Source: Marinomonas transparens
GTDB taxonomy: Bacteria; Pseudomonadota; Gammaproteobacteria; Pseudomonadales; Marinomonadaceae
Reading direction: 5' to 3'
Assembly: GCF_016463975.1 (NCBI RefSeq)
Contig: NZ_JAEMNX010000001.1
Coordinates: 372,001 to 436,000, forward strand
Length of the DNA: 64,000 nt
Below are positions 44,506-52,638 of this stretch, one piece after another. The notes beneath the pieces are model-generated. The model searched no databases. It worked only from the letters and a program-made list of their open reading frames with translations, and was not told the DNA's origin. A program made the position numbers and the translations under genes. Position 1 is the first letter of the stretch. Each line of letters begins with the position of its first letter.

Positions 44506-45062
44506 GTTAATCCAAACGGTTGTTTTAGTTCATAAATATTCTCGAAAAACGCTTCGTTTACAAGTATCCCCGGGCCAAATTGTTGGAACACTGAACGCCT
44601 TGCCCAGAGACTGTTTGTTTGATTTGGAAATAATGATTTTGGCAATCGAGTCACTTCAATTTTACTGCGTTTTAGTCTCCGGTGCTGAAATAAAAACCCA
44701 CCTAAAGGTTTATTTTTCAAGTGTTTAACTTGTCGCCAATGACCCCGAAAGGATCTTGCTGGAATGATTGAGCGGGCATAAATCACGCTGACTCCATCGA
44801 CTTTTAGTAGTACAGCTCGAATCCGTGCCGCTTCACGTGGTCGTAATTTTAAACGACGCTTTTCTCTTTGGGTTGGTGATCCCCAACTGTCTTCAATGAC
44901 GTCAACAGAAAGTTGACCGATGTTTTTTAATTTTTTTGTTAATGAGGCTTGAGTCGCCAACCAAGGCCACAGAATACTCGGAATTTTTACTTTATTGACT
45001 TGATGAATCGGTTGCCATTTATAGTCGAATTTTTGCATGGCCGATGGGTTTAATACCGTCAT
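44502..45062 (-). CDS. ubiC: Chorismate lyase UbiC
   Basis: A 186-residue cytoplasmic enzyme that splits chorismate to 4-hydroxybenzoate and pyruvate, the first committed step of ubiquinone synthesis. The E. coli UbiC pattern is visible: the arginine in VIYARSIIPARSF, KPLGGFLFQH, then SLWARRSVFQQFGPGILVNEAFF, with the catalytic glutamate in VNEAF. Similarity is moderate, as is usual for UbiC. It overlaps both the HDOD gene upstream and ubiA downstream by four bases each. Confidence 0.92.
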   Translation of the reverse strand: MTVLNPSAMQKFDYKWQPIHQVNKVKIPSILWPWLATQASLTKKLKNIGQLSVDVIEDSWGSPTQREKRRLKLRPREAARIRAVLLKVDGVSVIYARSIIPARSFRGHWRQVKHLKNKPLGGFLFQHRRLKRSKIEVTRLPKSLFPNQTNSLWARRSVFQQFGPGILVNEAFFENIYELKQPFGLT

Positions 45063-46336
45063 AATAGGCTAGGTTTTTTACCATTTATTAAAGCGACCAT
45101 TTTGTGAAGCTCGTTTGAGGACTGGTTCACTTGGCTTGCACATGCTTTTGCAGTTTCCTCAGATAGACCTATTTCCTCTAATACGCTTGGTTCAATAGGA
45201 GAATCTTTGCTTAGTTGATGGGTTACATAAACTAATTTAGCAAGAATGGCGTGTTCGTTATCATAATGAGGTTTTTTGCTATAACGAATAGCCGTGGCAA
45301 TGTCGTCGGGTAGGCCCCAATGTCGTAATAGCCAAGAACCTAGCTGCTCCTCGGTAAAGCTTAACACCTTCATCTCAACGATTTCAGAGGCGAGATGAGT
45401 ATTGGCTTCTTTATAGCGAGATAAGATTGAAAAATGTGGTGGGAAGATAGTACTGATGGCCAAATGACCAAAATTATGCAGTAGACCCGCTAGGTAAGCG
45501 TGGCCTATTTTGGGGCGCAGACGGGCAGGCATTGCTTTTACTAGGGCTTCCATTAAAACCGCATGAAACACGGAATTTAACCAAAAATCCTCATAGTGAC
45601 GAGGGCCATTTTCTGGTGGAAGAAAGGCATTACTCACAGAGAGGCCAAGAGACAAATTCATTACCATGTCAAAACCTAGAACTCTAATGATGGCATCTTC
45701 AACGGATTCAATATCTCCAGCGCCATAATATGGTGATGAGGCCCAGCTCATTACCTGTGCTGCGAGGCTCGGGTCTAAACTGATGACTTGACTGAGTTCG
45801 TCTGTGCCTACTTTGTTATTTGAGCAAAGGCGAATAATTCGGTGAGATGAAGCAGGTAATGGAGGAATCTCTAATGTCTCCTCTAAGCGCTGTTTTATAC
45901 GTATGGATTGGAATTGTCCCAACGCTTGTAGTATCTGAGCTTCGTCATCCAAGTGATTTTCGGTTGGGTTTGGAATAAGGCTGGTATTGATAGAAATGGC
46001 TTCAAAACGGTTAAGAGGGCCAGAAAAGAATGCTTTTAGTTCGTCTCCAGTAACTTCTCGATACTCACTGTGCGTATTAGTGCGAATAGAAATAGCCTCT
46101 TCTTTAATGAGGGCAGTGTCTATGATTGTTGTGCAGCTATTCACTTTTAAAAGGGGGGCTCCGGTCGAATTAAAATTCGCGACGGGCTCAAATCTTCGTT
46201 TAGTCAGTCGTGATACGGTGGCAATATCCAGCATATGGTTTTCTGGAAAAATAGTTTGTAAACGCCCGGTATGATCTGCCAAATGGACTACACGTATTTT
46301 TTTAATTAATGGGTCATCCACTATGTTCGCAGTCAT
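45059..46336 (-). CDS. YbaK-like / HDOD-domain signalling protein
   Basis: A 425-residue cytoplasmic protein. Residues about 1-150 recall the YbaK/ProX aminoacyl-tRNA deacylase fold (IRVVHLADHTGRLQTIFPENHMLD, then SIRTNTHSEYREVTGDELKAFFSG); an HDOD domain fills about 155-350, with IPPLPASSHRIIRLCSNN, LDPSLAAQVMSWASSPYYG and YLAGLLHNFGHLAI. The same domain pair is known in pseudomonads. HDOD domains are related to HD phosphohydrolases but usually lack activity and act in signalling. The gene overlaps ubiC by four bases, which is an unusual place for such a protein. Its N-terminal assignment is less sure than the HDOD one. Confidence 0.82.
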   Translation of the reverse strand: MTANIVDDPLIKKIRVVHLADHTGRLQTIFPENHMLDIATVSRLTKRRFEPVANFNSTGAPLLKVNSCTTIIDTALIKEEAISIRTNTHSEYREVTGDELKAFFSGPLNRFEAISINTSLIPNPTENHLDDEAQILQALGQFQSIRIKQRLEETLEIPPLPASSHRIIRLCSNNKVGTDELSQVISLDPSLAAQVMSWASSPYYGAGDIESVEDAIIRVLGFDMVMNLSLGLSVSNAFLPPENGPRHYEDFWLNSVFHAVLMEALVKAMPARLRPKIGHAYLAGLLHNFGHLAISTIFPPHFSILSRYKEANTHLASEIVEMKVLSFTEEQLGSWLLRHWGLPDDIATAIRYSKKPHYDNEHAILAKLVYVTHQLSKDSPIEPSVLEEIGLSEETAKACASQVNQSSNELHKMVALINGKKPSLL

Positions 46337-46387
46337 AAAACAGCACTCTGTTAAAAGATTTTCGGAAGTGTGACGAATCTACAGGCA

Positions 46388-46413
46388 GAAAAAAGCCCCT
46401 ATAAAAGGGGCCT
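46388..46413 (-). terminator. Terminator of the aap operon
   Basis: On the minus strand, AGGCCCC and GGGGCTT pair around a short A/T loop, and TTTTTT follows. It lies 35 bases after aapP. Confidence 0.85.
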
Positions 46414-46447
46414 TTCATTCTAACCGATTTTTAAGTTCTGTTGCTGA

Positions 46448-47227
46448 TTAGTGATTCAGAATCTGACTTAAGAACATCTGTGTACGGTCATGTTGTGGAT
46501 TATCAAAGAACTCATGGGGTTCATTTGCTTCAACAATTTCTCCGGCATCCATAAACACAACGCGGTCAGCAACGGTTTTAGCAAAGCCCATCTCATGTGT
46601 TACACACACCATGGTCATGCCTTCTTCAGCCAGTTGAACCATTACGTCCAATACTTCCTTGATCATTTCTGGATCAAGTGCGGAGGTTGGCTCATCAAAT
46701 AGCATGATGCGAGGTTGCATACACAGGCCACGAGCAATCGCGACACGCTGCTGTTGACCACCAGACAATTGCCCTGGGAACTTCAACGCTTGGTTTGCGA
46801 TCTTAACGCGTTCTAAGTAATGCATCGCCATTTCTTCGGCTTCTTTCTTTGGGGTTTTACGAACCCAAATAGGAGCCAAAGTTAGATTTTCTAGAATCGT
46901 TAGGTGCGGAAACAAATTAAAGTGCTGAAACACCATGCCTACGTCCTTACGGATGGCTTCAATGTTTTTCAGGTTGTTATTCATCTCAACACCGTCAACG
47001 AGAATGGTGCCTTTTTGGTGCTCTTCCAGACGGTTGATACAACGCGTCATAGTTGACTTACCAGAGCCAGAAGGACCACATACCACGATACGTTCACCTT
47101 TCTTGATACTGAAGTTGATGTTCTTCAATACGTGAAAATCACCGTACCATTTGTTTACATCGTTGAACTCGATGATGGTTTGTTCGCCCGGTGCAAGTTG
47201 GGCACGAGCCATATTTGTATTTGTCAT
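46448..47227 (-). CDS. aapP: General L-amino acid ABC transporter ATP-binding protein AapP
   Basis: A 259-residue polar amino acid ABC ATPase. It opens after a short arm with [22 protein letters not shown]. Walker A is [18 protein letters not shown], the Q-loop is in [15 protein letters not shown], the signature is [15 protein letters not shown], and Walker B is [14 protein letters not shown] with switch CVTHEMGFA. It drives AapQM. The gene is 22 bases after aapM and ends the operon before a terminator. Confidence 0.95.
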   Translation of the reverse strand: MTNTNMARAQLAPGEQTIIEFNDVNKWYGDFHVLKNINFSIKKGERIVVCGPSGSGKSTMTRCINRLEEHQKGTILVDGVEMNNNLKNIEAIRKDVGMVFQHFNLFPHLTILENLTLAPIWVRKTPKKEAEEMAMHYLERVKIANQALKFPGQLSGGQQQRVAIARGLCMQPRIMLFDEPTSALDPEMIKEVLDVMVQLAEEGMTMVCVTHEMGFAKTVADRVVFMDAGEIVEANEPHEFFDNPQHDRTQMFLSQILNH

Positions 47228-47249
47228 TATAAAGACCTCAAATTCTTAA

Positions 47250-48350
47250 CTAATTTCGCTTGTGCCCAGTTTCTAACTTACGTTCGATTCTCATGCTGTA
47301 GCGTGACATACCGAAGCAGGCTGCCCAATAAACAAATCCGGCGAAGGCATAGCCTTCAATGGTTGTTCCTAACCAGCTTGAGTCATGAGTAGCGGCTTGG
47401 ATCCTACCGAGTAAATCGAACATACCCACGATATAAACTAGGGTCGTGTCTTTAAACAAGCCAATAAAGGTGTTTACGATTCCTGGAATGACCAGCTTCA
47501 ATGCTTGGGGCAGAATGACCAAAATCATGGATTGCCAGTAAGTTAATCCCATTGCATCCGAGGCTTCATATTGGCCTTTCGGTATGGCTTGTAAACCACC
47601 ACGAATAACCTCTGCCATGTAAGCCGCAGAGAACAAGGTGATACCAATAAGCACACGCATTAGCTTGTTGAAGTTCATGCCTTCGGGCAGGAACAATGGG
47701 ATCATTACAGATGCCATAAACAAGATGGTGATCAAGGGAACCGCACGAACCGTCTCAATGAAAACAATGCACACAGACTTTGCTATTGGCATATTGGATT
47801 GACGGCCTAGTGCTAACAAAACTCCTAGAGGAAATGAAGCCACAATACCGATAACGCCTAAAAGAGTGGTTAAGAACAAACCACCCCACAAAGAGGTTTC
47901 AACGACTTCAAGCCCAAAGACACCACCAGAGAATAGAAAATAGGCAATAATTGGGTAAATAACGATAATCCCAATGGATAAATAGAGCTTATTAACCGCT
48001 TTTATTGCAAAAGTACCAATCAGTATTACTAATAGAATTAAGGCTAAATTAATACGCCAGGTTTCTTCAGATGGGTACAGTCCATACATAAACTGGTCGA
48101 AGTAAACACCGATGAAAGCCCAACATGCGCCGCCACCTGTACAGGCCGCTTTAGATGCCCCTTCAAATGTTGCATTGATAATTCCCCATTCTACTACCGG
48201 GGGAATAAGCAAATACAAAACATAGAAGCTGAACAAGGTTAAAAATATATTGAGAGGGGACGAAAATAGATTATGACGTACCCATGCCACTGCACCAACA
48301 GAGTTCACTGGTGGTGGAAGGCTTGGTGATGGTTTAAATTCAATAGCCAT
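47250..48350 (-). CDS. aapM: General L-amino acid ABC transporter permease AapM
   Basis: A 366-residue inner-membrane permease with a long N-terminal region before the HisM-type core. Early hydrophobic segments occur at about 32-53 and 100-145. A short cysteine-bearing loop (KAACTGGGACWAFI) lies in the periplasm. The core has TLLGVIGIVASFPLGVLLALGRQSNMP, VRAVPLITILFM and the coupling loop GQYEASDAMGLTYWQSMILVILPQALKLVIPG. This extended layout is characteristic of AapM/BztC. It pairs with AapQ. Confidence 0.94.
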   Translation of the reverse strand: MAIEFKPSPSLPPPVNSVGAVAWVRHNLFSSPLNIFLTLFSFYVLYLLIPPVVEWGIINATFEGASKAACTGGGACWAFIGVYFDQFMYGLYPSEETWRINLALILLVILIGTFAIKAVNKLYLSIGIIVIYPIIAYFLFSGGVFGLEVVETSLWGGLFLTTLLGVIGIVASFPLGVLLALGRQSNMPIAKSVCIVFIETVRAVPLITILFMASVMIPLFLPEGMNFNKLMRVLIGITLFSAAYMAEVIRGGLQAIPKGQYEASDAMGLTYWQSMILVILPQALKLVIPGIVNTFIGLFKDTTLVYIVGMFDLLGRIQAATHDSSWLGTTIEGYAFAGFVYWAACFGMSRYSMRIERKLETGHKRN

Positions 48351-48360
48351 GTTCTTCCTC

Positions 48361-49536
48361 CTAGCGCTCTGTTAGAGACATTTTTTTATTGTACCAATTC
48401 ATAAACATCGAAATCGTTAAACTCAATGTTCCGTAAACCAGCATACAAAGACCAATAGTTTCAATGGCTTGACCTGTTTGGTTCAGCGTGGTTCCCATGA
48501 CAACCGCGACTAATTCTGGGTAGGCAATCGCCGCACCTAATGATGAATTTTTCGCTAAGTTTAGGAATTGACTTGTCAATGGTGGAATAATAACTCGTAG
48601 TGCTTGAGGCAAAACGATCAAACGCTGAGTCAGGCTGTCTTTTAATCCCAAAGAGCGTGCCGCTTCTGTTTGTCCCCAATTCACTGATAAGATGCCTGCA
48701 CGAACGATCTCAGCAATAAAGGCCCCTGTATAAGTAGAAAGGGCGACAAGTACGGCAACAAACTCTGGAGGAAGAACCATTCCGCCGGTAACGTTAAAGC
48801 GACTCTTCTGTGGAAGATCAAACTCGATAGGAAAACCTGATACAGCCAAGGCTAAAAAGGTAATGACTATGATTAATCCTAGAGAAGCCCAATAGGCAGG
48901 AAACCAAAGGCCTGTTCTGGTTTGACGTTTTTTCGCCCAAACAATGACAGCAATAGACGCAATAATAGATAGAATAAATCCAGCTATTACGATACCAAAA
49001 CCTTCTTGAAAAAGAGGGTTGGGCGAATAGATGCCGCGCTTATTTAAGAAAAAGTCCGCAAATATTATGCTGTTTTTAGGGGAGGGTAATGCAGACAGCA
49101 CGGCGAAATACCAGAAAAACATTTGCAGTAATAGAGGAATATTACGCAATGTTTCAACGTATACCGTCGCTAAGCGTGCTACCAACCAATTATTAGAAAG
49201 GCGGGCTAAGCCCATTATAACGCCAATAATAGTGGCTAAAACTATCCCCATCAGGGAGATAACAGTGGTATTAATTAGGGCAACAACAAACGCTCGTCCG
49301 TAGGTATCAGCCTCTGTGTACTCAATTAGGTGAATAAGAATGGGAAATCCTGCTGGCTGGTTTAAAAATGCAAAACCAGTAGAAATACCTTGGTTAGCTA
49401 GATTGGCTTGTAAATTACTAAATAAGTAATAACTTACGAAGACAACCACTGCTAGAAGCACAATTTGAAAGATTAAGGCGCGAGTGCCGGCGTCATTCAA
49501 AAGGCTTTTATTACTTGAAGTTGTTTTATCGCTCAT
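48361..49536 (-). CDS. aapQ: General L-amino acid ABC transporter permease AapQ
   Basis: A 391-residue permease. After the first helix (about 23-45) comes the AapQ-specific loop with GISTGFAFLNQPAGFPI, then VALINTTVISLMGIVLATIIGVIMGLARLSNNW and YVETLRNIPLLLQMFFWYF. A long insert between core helices is usual for the BztB/AapQ group. The coupling loop is GQTEAARSLGLKDSLTQRLIVLPQALRVIIPP. It is separated from aapM by ten bases. Confidence 0.95.
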   Translation of the reverse strand: MSDKTTSSNKSLLNDAGTRALIFQIVLLAVVVFVSYYLFSNLQANLANQGISTGFAFLNQPAGFPILIHLIEYTEADTYGRAFVVALINTTVISLMGIVLATIIGVIMGLARLSNNWLVARLATVYVETLRNIPLLLQMFFWYFAVLSALPSPKNSIIFADFFLNKRGIYSPNPLFQEGFGIVIAGFILSIIASIAVIVWAKKRQTRTGLWFPAYWASLGLIIVITFLALAVSGFPIEFDLPQKSRFNVTGGMVLPPEFVAVLVALSTYTGAFIAEIVRAGILSVNWGQTEAARSLGLKDSLTQRLIVLPQALRVIIPPLTSQFLNLAKNSSLGAAIAYPELVAVVMGTTLNQTGQAIETIGLCMLVYGTLSLTISMFMNWYNKKMSLTER

Positions 49537-49587
49537 CTTGGTTCAGGCAATTGAAATGCTCGTCAGATGTGTAAGAAAGGGGGGAGA

Positions 49588-49615
49588 AACCCAGCGACTA
49601 AACTAGCCGCTGGGT
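49588..49615 (-). terminator. Stem-loop between aapJ and aapQ
   Basis: Stem ACCCAGCG / CGCTGGGT with an eleven-base loop; on the minus strand TTTCTCCCCCC follows. It lies 28 bases after aapJ. Position suggests partial termination that favours the binding protein. Confidence 0.65.
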
Positions 49616-49642
49616 AAATACCCAAGCAGGTTGCTTTAGGTA

Positions 49643-50665
49643 TTAACGAACTGGTGGCGCGTACATTACACCGCCTTCAGTCCATAGATTGTTAATGCCA
49701 CGAGGAAGACCTACTGGAGTAGATGGTCCAACATTACGCTCAAACACTTCGCCGTAGTTACCTACTTCTGCGATGATGTCATAAGCCCAATCAGAAGATA
49801 GGCCAAGTTGAGCGCCCATATCACCTTCAGCACCTAGTAGACGTTTGATGCCTGGATCATTACTTTCTTTTTTGATTTTAGCGACGTTTTTAGAGGAAAT
49901 ACCCATTTCTTCAGCATTAACCTGTACGAACATTGCCCAAGTCACGATATCTTTCCACTGGTTATCGCCATGGCGAACCACAGGACCTAGAGGCTCTTTA
50001 GAAATCGTTTCGTCGAGAATGATGTGCTGGCCTGGATTCGCCAGTTTAGAACGGTGAGCCGCTAGACCTGATTTATCTGTTGTGAATACATCACAACGAC
50101 CAGAAGCGTATGCAGCTAAAGCTTCATCTGCTTTTTGTACGACAACAGGTACGTAAGATAGGTTGTGCTTACGGAAGAAGTCAGCCATGTTCAATTCTGT
50201 TGTTGTACCCTGTTCAGTACAAACGGTTGCACCATCAAGATCCAATGCAGAAGTAACACCTAGGTCTTTACGAGCCATGAAGCCTTGACCGTCGTAGAAG
50301 TTAACCGCAGTGAAGTCTAGACCCAAAGAAGTATCACGGGTATAGGTCCAAGTGGTGTTACGAGAAAGCATGTCAATCTCGCCTGATTGCAATGCAGTGA
50401 AGCGCTCTTTTGCAGAAAGAGGCGTGAATTTTACTTTTTGAGCATCACCAAAGATAGCGGCAGCCGTTGCGCGACAAGCATCAACATCGATACCAGTCCA
50501 ATTACCGTTTGAATCGGCGTTTGAGAAACCAGGTACACCTTGGCTAACGCCACATTGAATAAAGCCTTTCTTTTTCACATCTTCAAGAGTGGTTGCTGCA
50601 GCGCCAGCGCTGATAGTCGCAGCGATTGCTGCAGTCGAAAGTAATTTAACAACGTTCGATTTCAT
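49643..50665 (-). CDS. aapJ: General L-amino acid ABC transporter periplasmic binding protein AapJ
   Basis: A 340-residue binding protein with signal peptide MKSNVVKLLSTAAIAATISAG and cleavage near GAAAT. The mature protein shows the AapJ/BztA pattern: TLEDVKKKGFIQCGVSQGVPGFSNAD, NWTGIDVDACRATAAAIFGD, EIDMLSRNTTWTYTRDTSLGLDF, and EQGTTTELNMADFF. The family binds a wide range of L-amino acids. It heads the aapJQMP operon, 563 bases from divergent lrp. Confidence 0.95.
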   Translation of the reverse strand: MKSNVVKLLSTAAIAATISAGAAATTLEDVKKKGFIQCGVSQGVPGFSNADSNGNWTGIDVDACRATAAAIFGDAQKVKFTPLSAKERFTALQSGEIDMLSRNTTWTYTRDTSLGLDFTAVNFYDGQGFMARKDLGVTSALDLDGATVCTEQGTTTELNMADFFRKHNLSYVPVVVQKADEALAAYASGRCDVFTTDKSGLAAHRSKLANPGQHIILDETISKEPLGPVVRHGDNQWKDIVTWAMFVQVNAEEMGISSKNVAKIKKESNDPGIKRLLGAEGDMGAQLGLSSDWAYDIIAEVGNYGEVFERNVGPSTPVGLPRGINNLWTEGGVMYAPPVR

Positions 50666-51228
50666 TATATTGAGCCTCCCAGGCGTTTTTATAGTATGTT
50701 GTCATATTGCTGAACTTTAATTTCAGATCTGATGATCCGGACTTATAAATCTTTGCAAAATTGTTGCCAACATTTAGTTATTCTTTTTATTAAGTGCTTA
50801 TGTAGAGGATTCTGCTAAGAGATCATCACATCACCTAATAGAAATACTCTTTAGGCATGTAGTCAAGGGAAAAATGCTTATAAGGTGCAGACCTATACTT
50901 ATTTTTTGCACTCTTAACACTTTGGGATAGCTTGTCTGATTATTAAATAAACAATTGAATTTTAAGCTAAAGCCTTAAATATCACGGCTTTAGAAAAGGC
51001 GGAACGTTTTTCTTGCCCCAATTTGGGACTTCTTCAGTTGCGTTAGGCCAAGTTTAGAGAAGTCTAAGAGTTTTTGCCTCCTTATGGTGCAATTAGATTT
51101 TTGCATGGCATGTTGTGAGTTAAGCGTTGCTTTGAAATTTTAATAATTAAGGGCAAGCCTTGTCATAAACTCTAATCTGCATGGTAGACTTATAAATCCC
51201 TTGCAGCCTATAAGGAGATCCATAGCAA
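50666..51228. other. Large divergent intergenic region between aapJ and lrp
   Basis: A 563-base, A/T-rich gap with no convincing open reading frame. One perfect 8-base stem-loop, CTAAAGCC / GGCTTTAG at 50967-50993, is present without a T run. The region must hold the promoters of aapJ and lrp. A TTGTCA at 51160-51165 could be an lrp -35, but the spacing to TAGACT is 19 bases, so no promoter is claimed. An Lrp-binding region or small RNA is possible but not shown. Confidence 0.5.
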
Positions 51229-51705
51229 ATGGATAACTCTACAAAACCGCTTGACCGTCTAGACAAAAAAATTCTGCGTGAACTACAAATAAATGGTCGT
51301 TTGTCTAATGTTGAGCTGGCGAGCCGCGTTGGTTTAAGTGCAACTCCTTGTTTAGAACGTGTGCGTCGTTTAGAGCGCAATGGTTACATTACCGGCTACT
51401 GTGCTTTGGTTGATCCCAAAAAAGTGGATGCGGGTTTATTAGTGTTTGTAGAAATACGCTTAAAAACTACATCGCCAGAAGGCTTTAACGAATTTAAAAG
51501 TGCCGTATCAGAGATTCCTGAAATATTAGAGTGCCACTTAATTGCAGGTGATTTTGAATATCTCCTGAAGGCTCGTGTTTCGAATATGGATACTTATCGC
51601 GTATTGCTGGGAGAAACACTGTTAACCTTGCCCCATGTGAGAGAGTCTAGAACCTATGTGGCGATGGAAGAAGTGAAGAATACGACGGTTGTTAATATTC
51701 CCTAG
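51229..51705 (+). CDS. lrp: Leucine-responsive regulator Lrp
   Basis: A 158-residue Lrp/AsnC regulator, close to E. coli Lrp. The N-terminal helix-turn-helix is LDRLDKKILRELQINGRLSNVELASRVGLSATPCLERVRRLERNGYI. The C-terminal RAM effector domain has LVFVEIRLKTTSPEGFNEF, ECHLIAGDFEYLLKARV and the end RTYVAMEEVKN. Lrp binds leucine and other amino acids and controls many amino-acid genes. Divergence from aapJQMP suggests it may regulate that transporter. AAGGAG lies 11 bases before the ATG, a rather long spacing. Confidence 0.94.
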   Translation: MDNSTKPLDRLDKKILRELQINGRLSNVELASRVGLSATPCLERVRRLERNGYITGYCALVDPKKVDAGLLVFVEIRLKTTSPEGFNEFKSAVSEIPEILECHLIAGDFEYLLKARVSNMDTYRVLLGETLLTLPHVRESRTYVAMEEVKNTTVVNIP

Positions 51706-51722
51706 TCTTACTTAGGGAATAT
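51695..51722. repeat. 10-base inverted repeat at the end of lrp
   Basis: ATATTCCCTA, which includes part of the lrp stop codon, pairs perfectly with TAGGGAATAT after an eight-base loop. No T run follows on either strand. It may act as a weak terminator between convergent genes. Confidence 0.55.
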
Positions 51723-51745
51723 ACCTTTCTCAAGAACAACGCTGA

Positions 51746-52480
51746 CTAGCTAAGCAAGCTTTCTACTATCCTTTTCAGCATGGTTGGCCCCATTCCCTTA
51801 ATATTGAGCACCGCTTTATCTGAGCTAAAAGGGCGTTCTGTTACTACCTTATTAAGTACTTTTTTGGGTACACCTTTTACTTTTAGAAGCTTCTCCACTT
51901 TTGATTTATTGATGGCGAGATAACCATCTGCGGAGCCAGCTGAGTTTTTTTTTACTTCTTTATCTTTTGTTGCTGGTGTTTTTAGACTTGGTGTTAAGCT
52001 TTCTTCCACCTGAGGCGGCTCAGCCACCAAAGGTTCTGGTGAAGTAGGTTCAAGGTAAGTATTGTCAGCCTGAAGATTATTTTCTTCGCTATAGGTGTAG
52101 AACTCTTGGTAAGGCACTTCAAAATAGGCTGTGTCGCATAAGGCATAGTGACTTCCATCCCACTCGCTAAGCTGCAAAACAAACTGCCATGTACCAACAG
52201 GAGGCTGTTGGAAAACTAAATCATAGTGACCGTCGGAGATAAAATGCTGACCTTTTATTTCACCAATTGTCGTTGTGGCTAATACCGCATTTTCTGAGCG
52301 ATTAATATCTTGTGAAAACGCGCATAGCTGTATACGTAAGGTGCCACTGATATTGTCATTTACCCGATCGTTAGCAATACGCCCAATGGAAATGATGACG
52401 CGATCATTTTCTATTCGATAGCCGCAGCCTTGCATAGTAAGGCTAGTATCTTGGGGCGTATGATTTAACGGGGTGTCCAT
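51746..52480 (-). CDS. Unrecognised protein with C-terminal helix-hairpin-helix region
   Basis: I do not recognise this 244-residue protein as a whole. Residues about 1-130 look beta-rich (YRIENDRVIISIGRIANDR, GTWQFVLQLSEWDGSHYALCDTAYFEVPY) and could be a carbohydrate- or protein-binding sandwich. A Pro/Glu-rich, low-complexity linker spans about 135-185. Residues about 188-244 (NKSKVEKLLKVKGVPKKVLNKVV, then LNIKGMGPTMLKRIVESLL) look like paired helix-hairpin-helix units of the ComEA type, which bind DNA backbone. There is no signal peptide. It lies 158 bases from recG on the same strand and converges with lrp. A DNA-related role is only an inference from the C terminus. Confidence 0.7.
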   Translation of the reverse strand: MDTPLNHTPQDTSLTMQGCGYRIENDRVIISIGRIANDRVNDNISGTLRIQLCAFSQDINRSENAVLATTTIGEIKGQHFISDGHYDLVFQQPPVGTWQFVLQLSEWDGSHYALCDTAYFEVPYQEFYTYSEENNLQADNTYLEPTSPEPLVAEPPQVEESLTPSLKTPATKDKEVKKNSAGSADGYLAINKSKVEKLLKVKGVPKKVLNKVVTERPFSSDKAVLNIKGMGPTMLKRIVESLLS

Positions 52481-52638
52481 GTTCTTTCCTTTTGCGAATT
52501 GTGTTTTTGCACTTTATTAATAAGAGGGTGCAAGGCGCTTTTTAGTAAGGGGGATTTTTGATCATATTTTACTCATGTGCAAGTAAATAAAAGACAATCT
52601 TAGTTGAGTGACGAATGAACACATGGGCGAAGCGTGAG

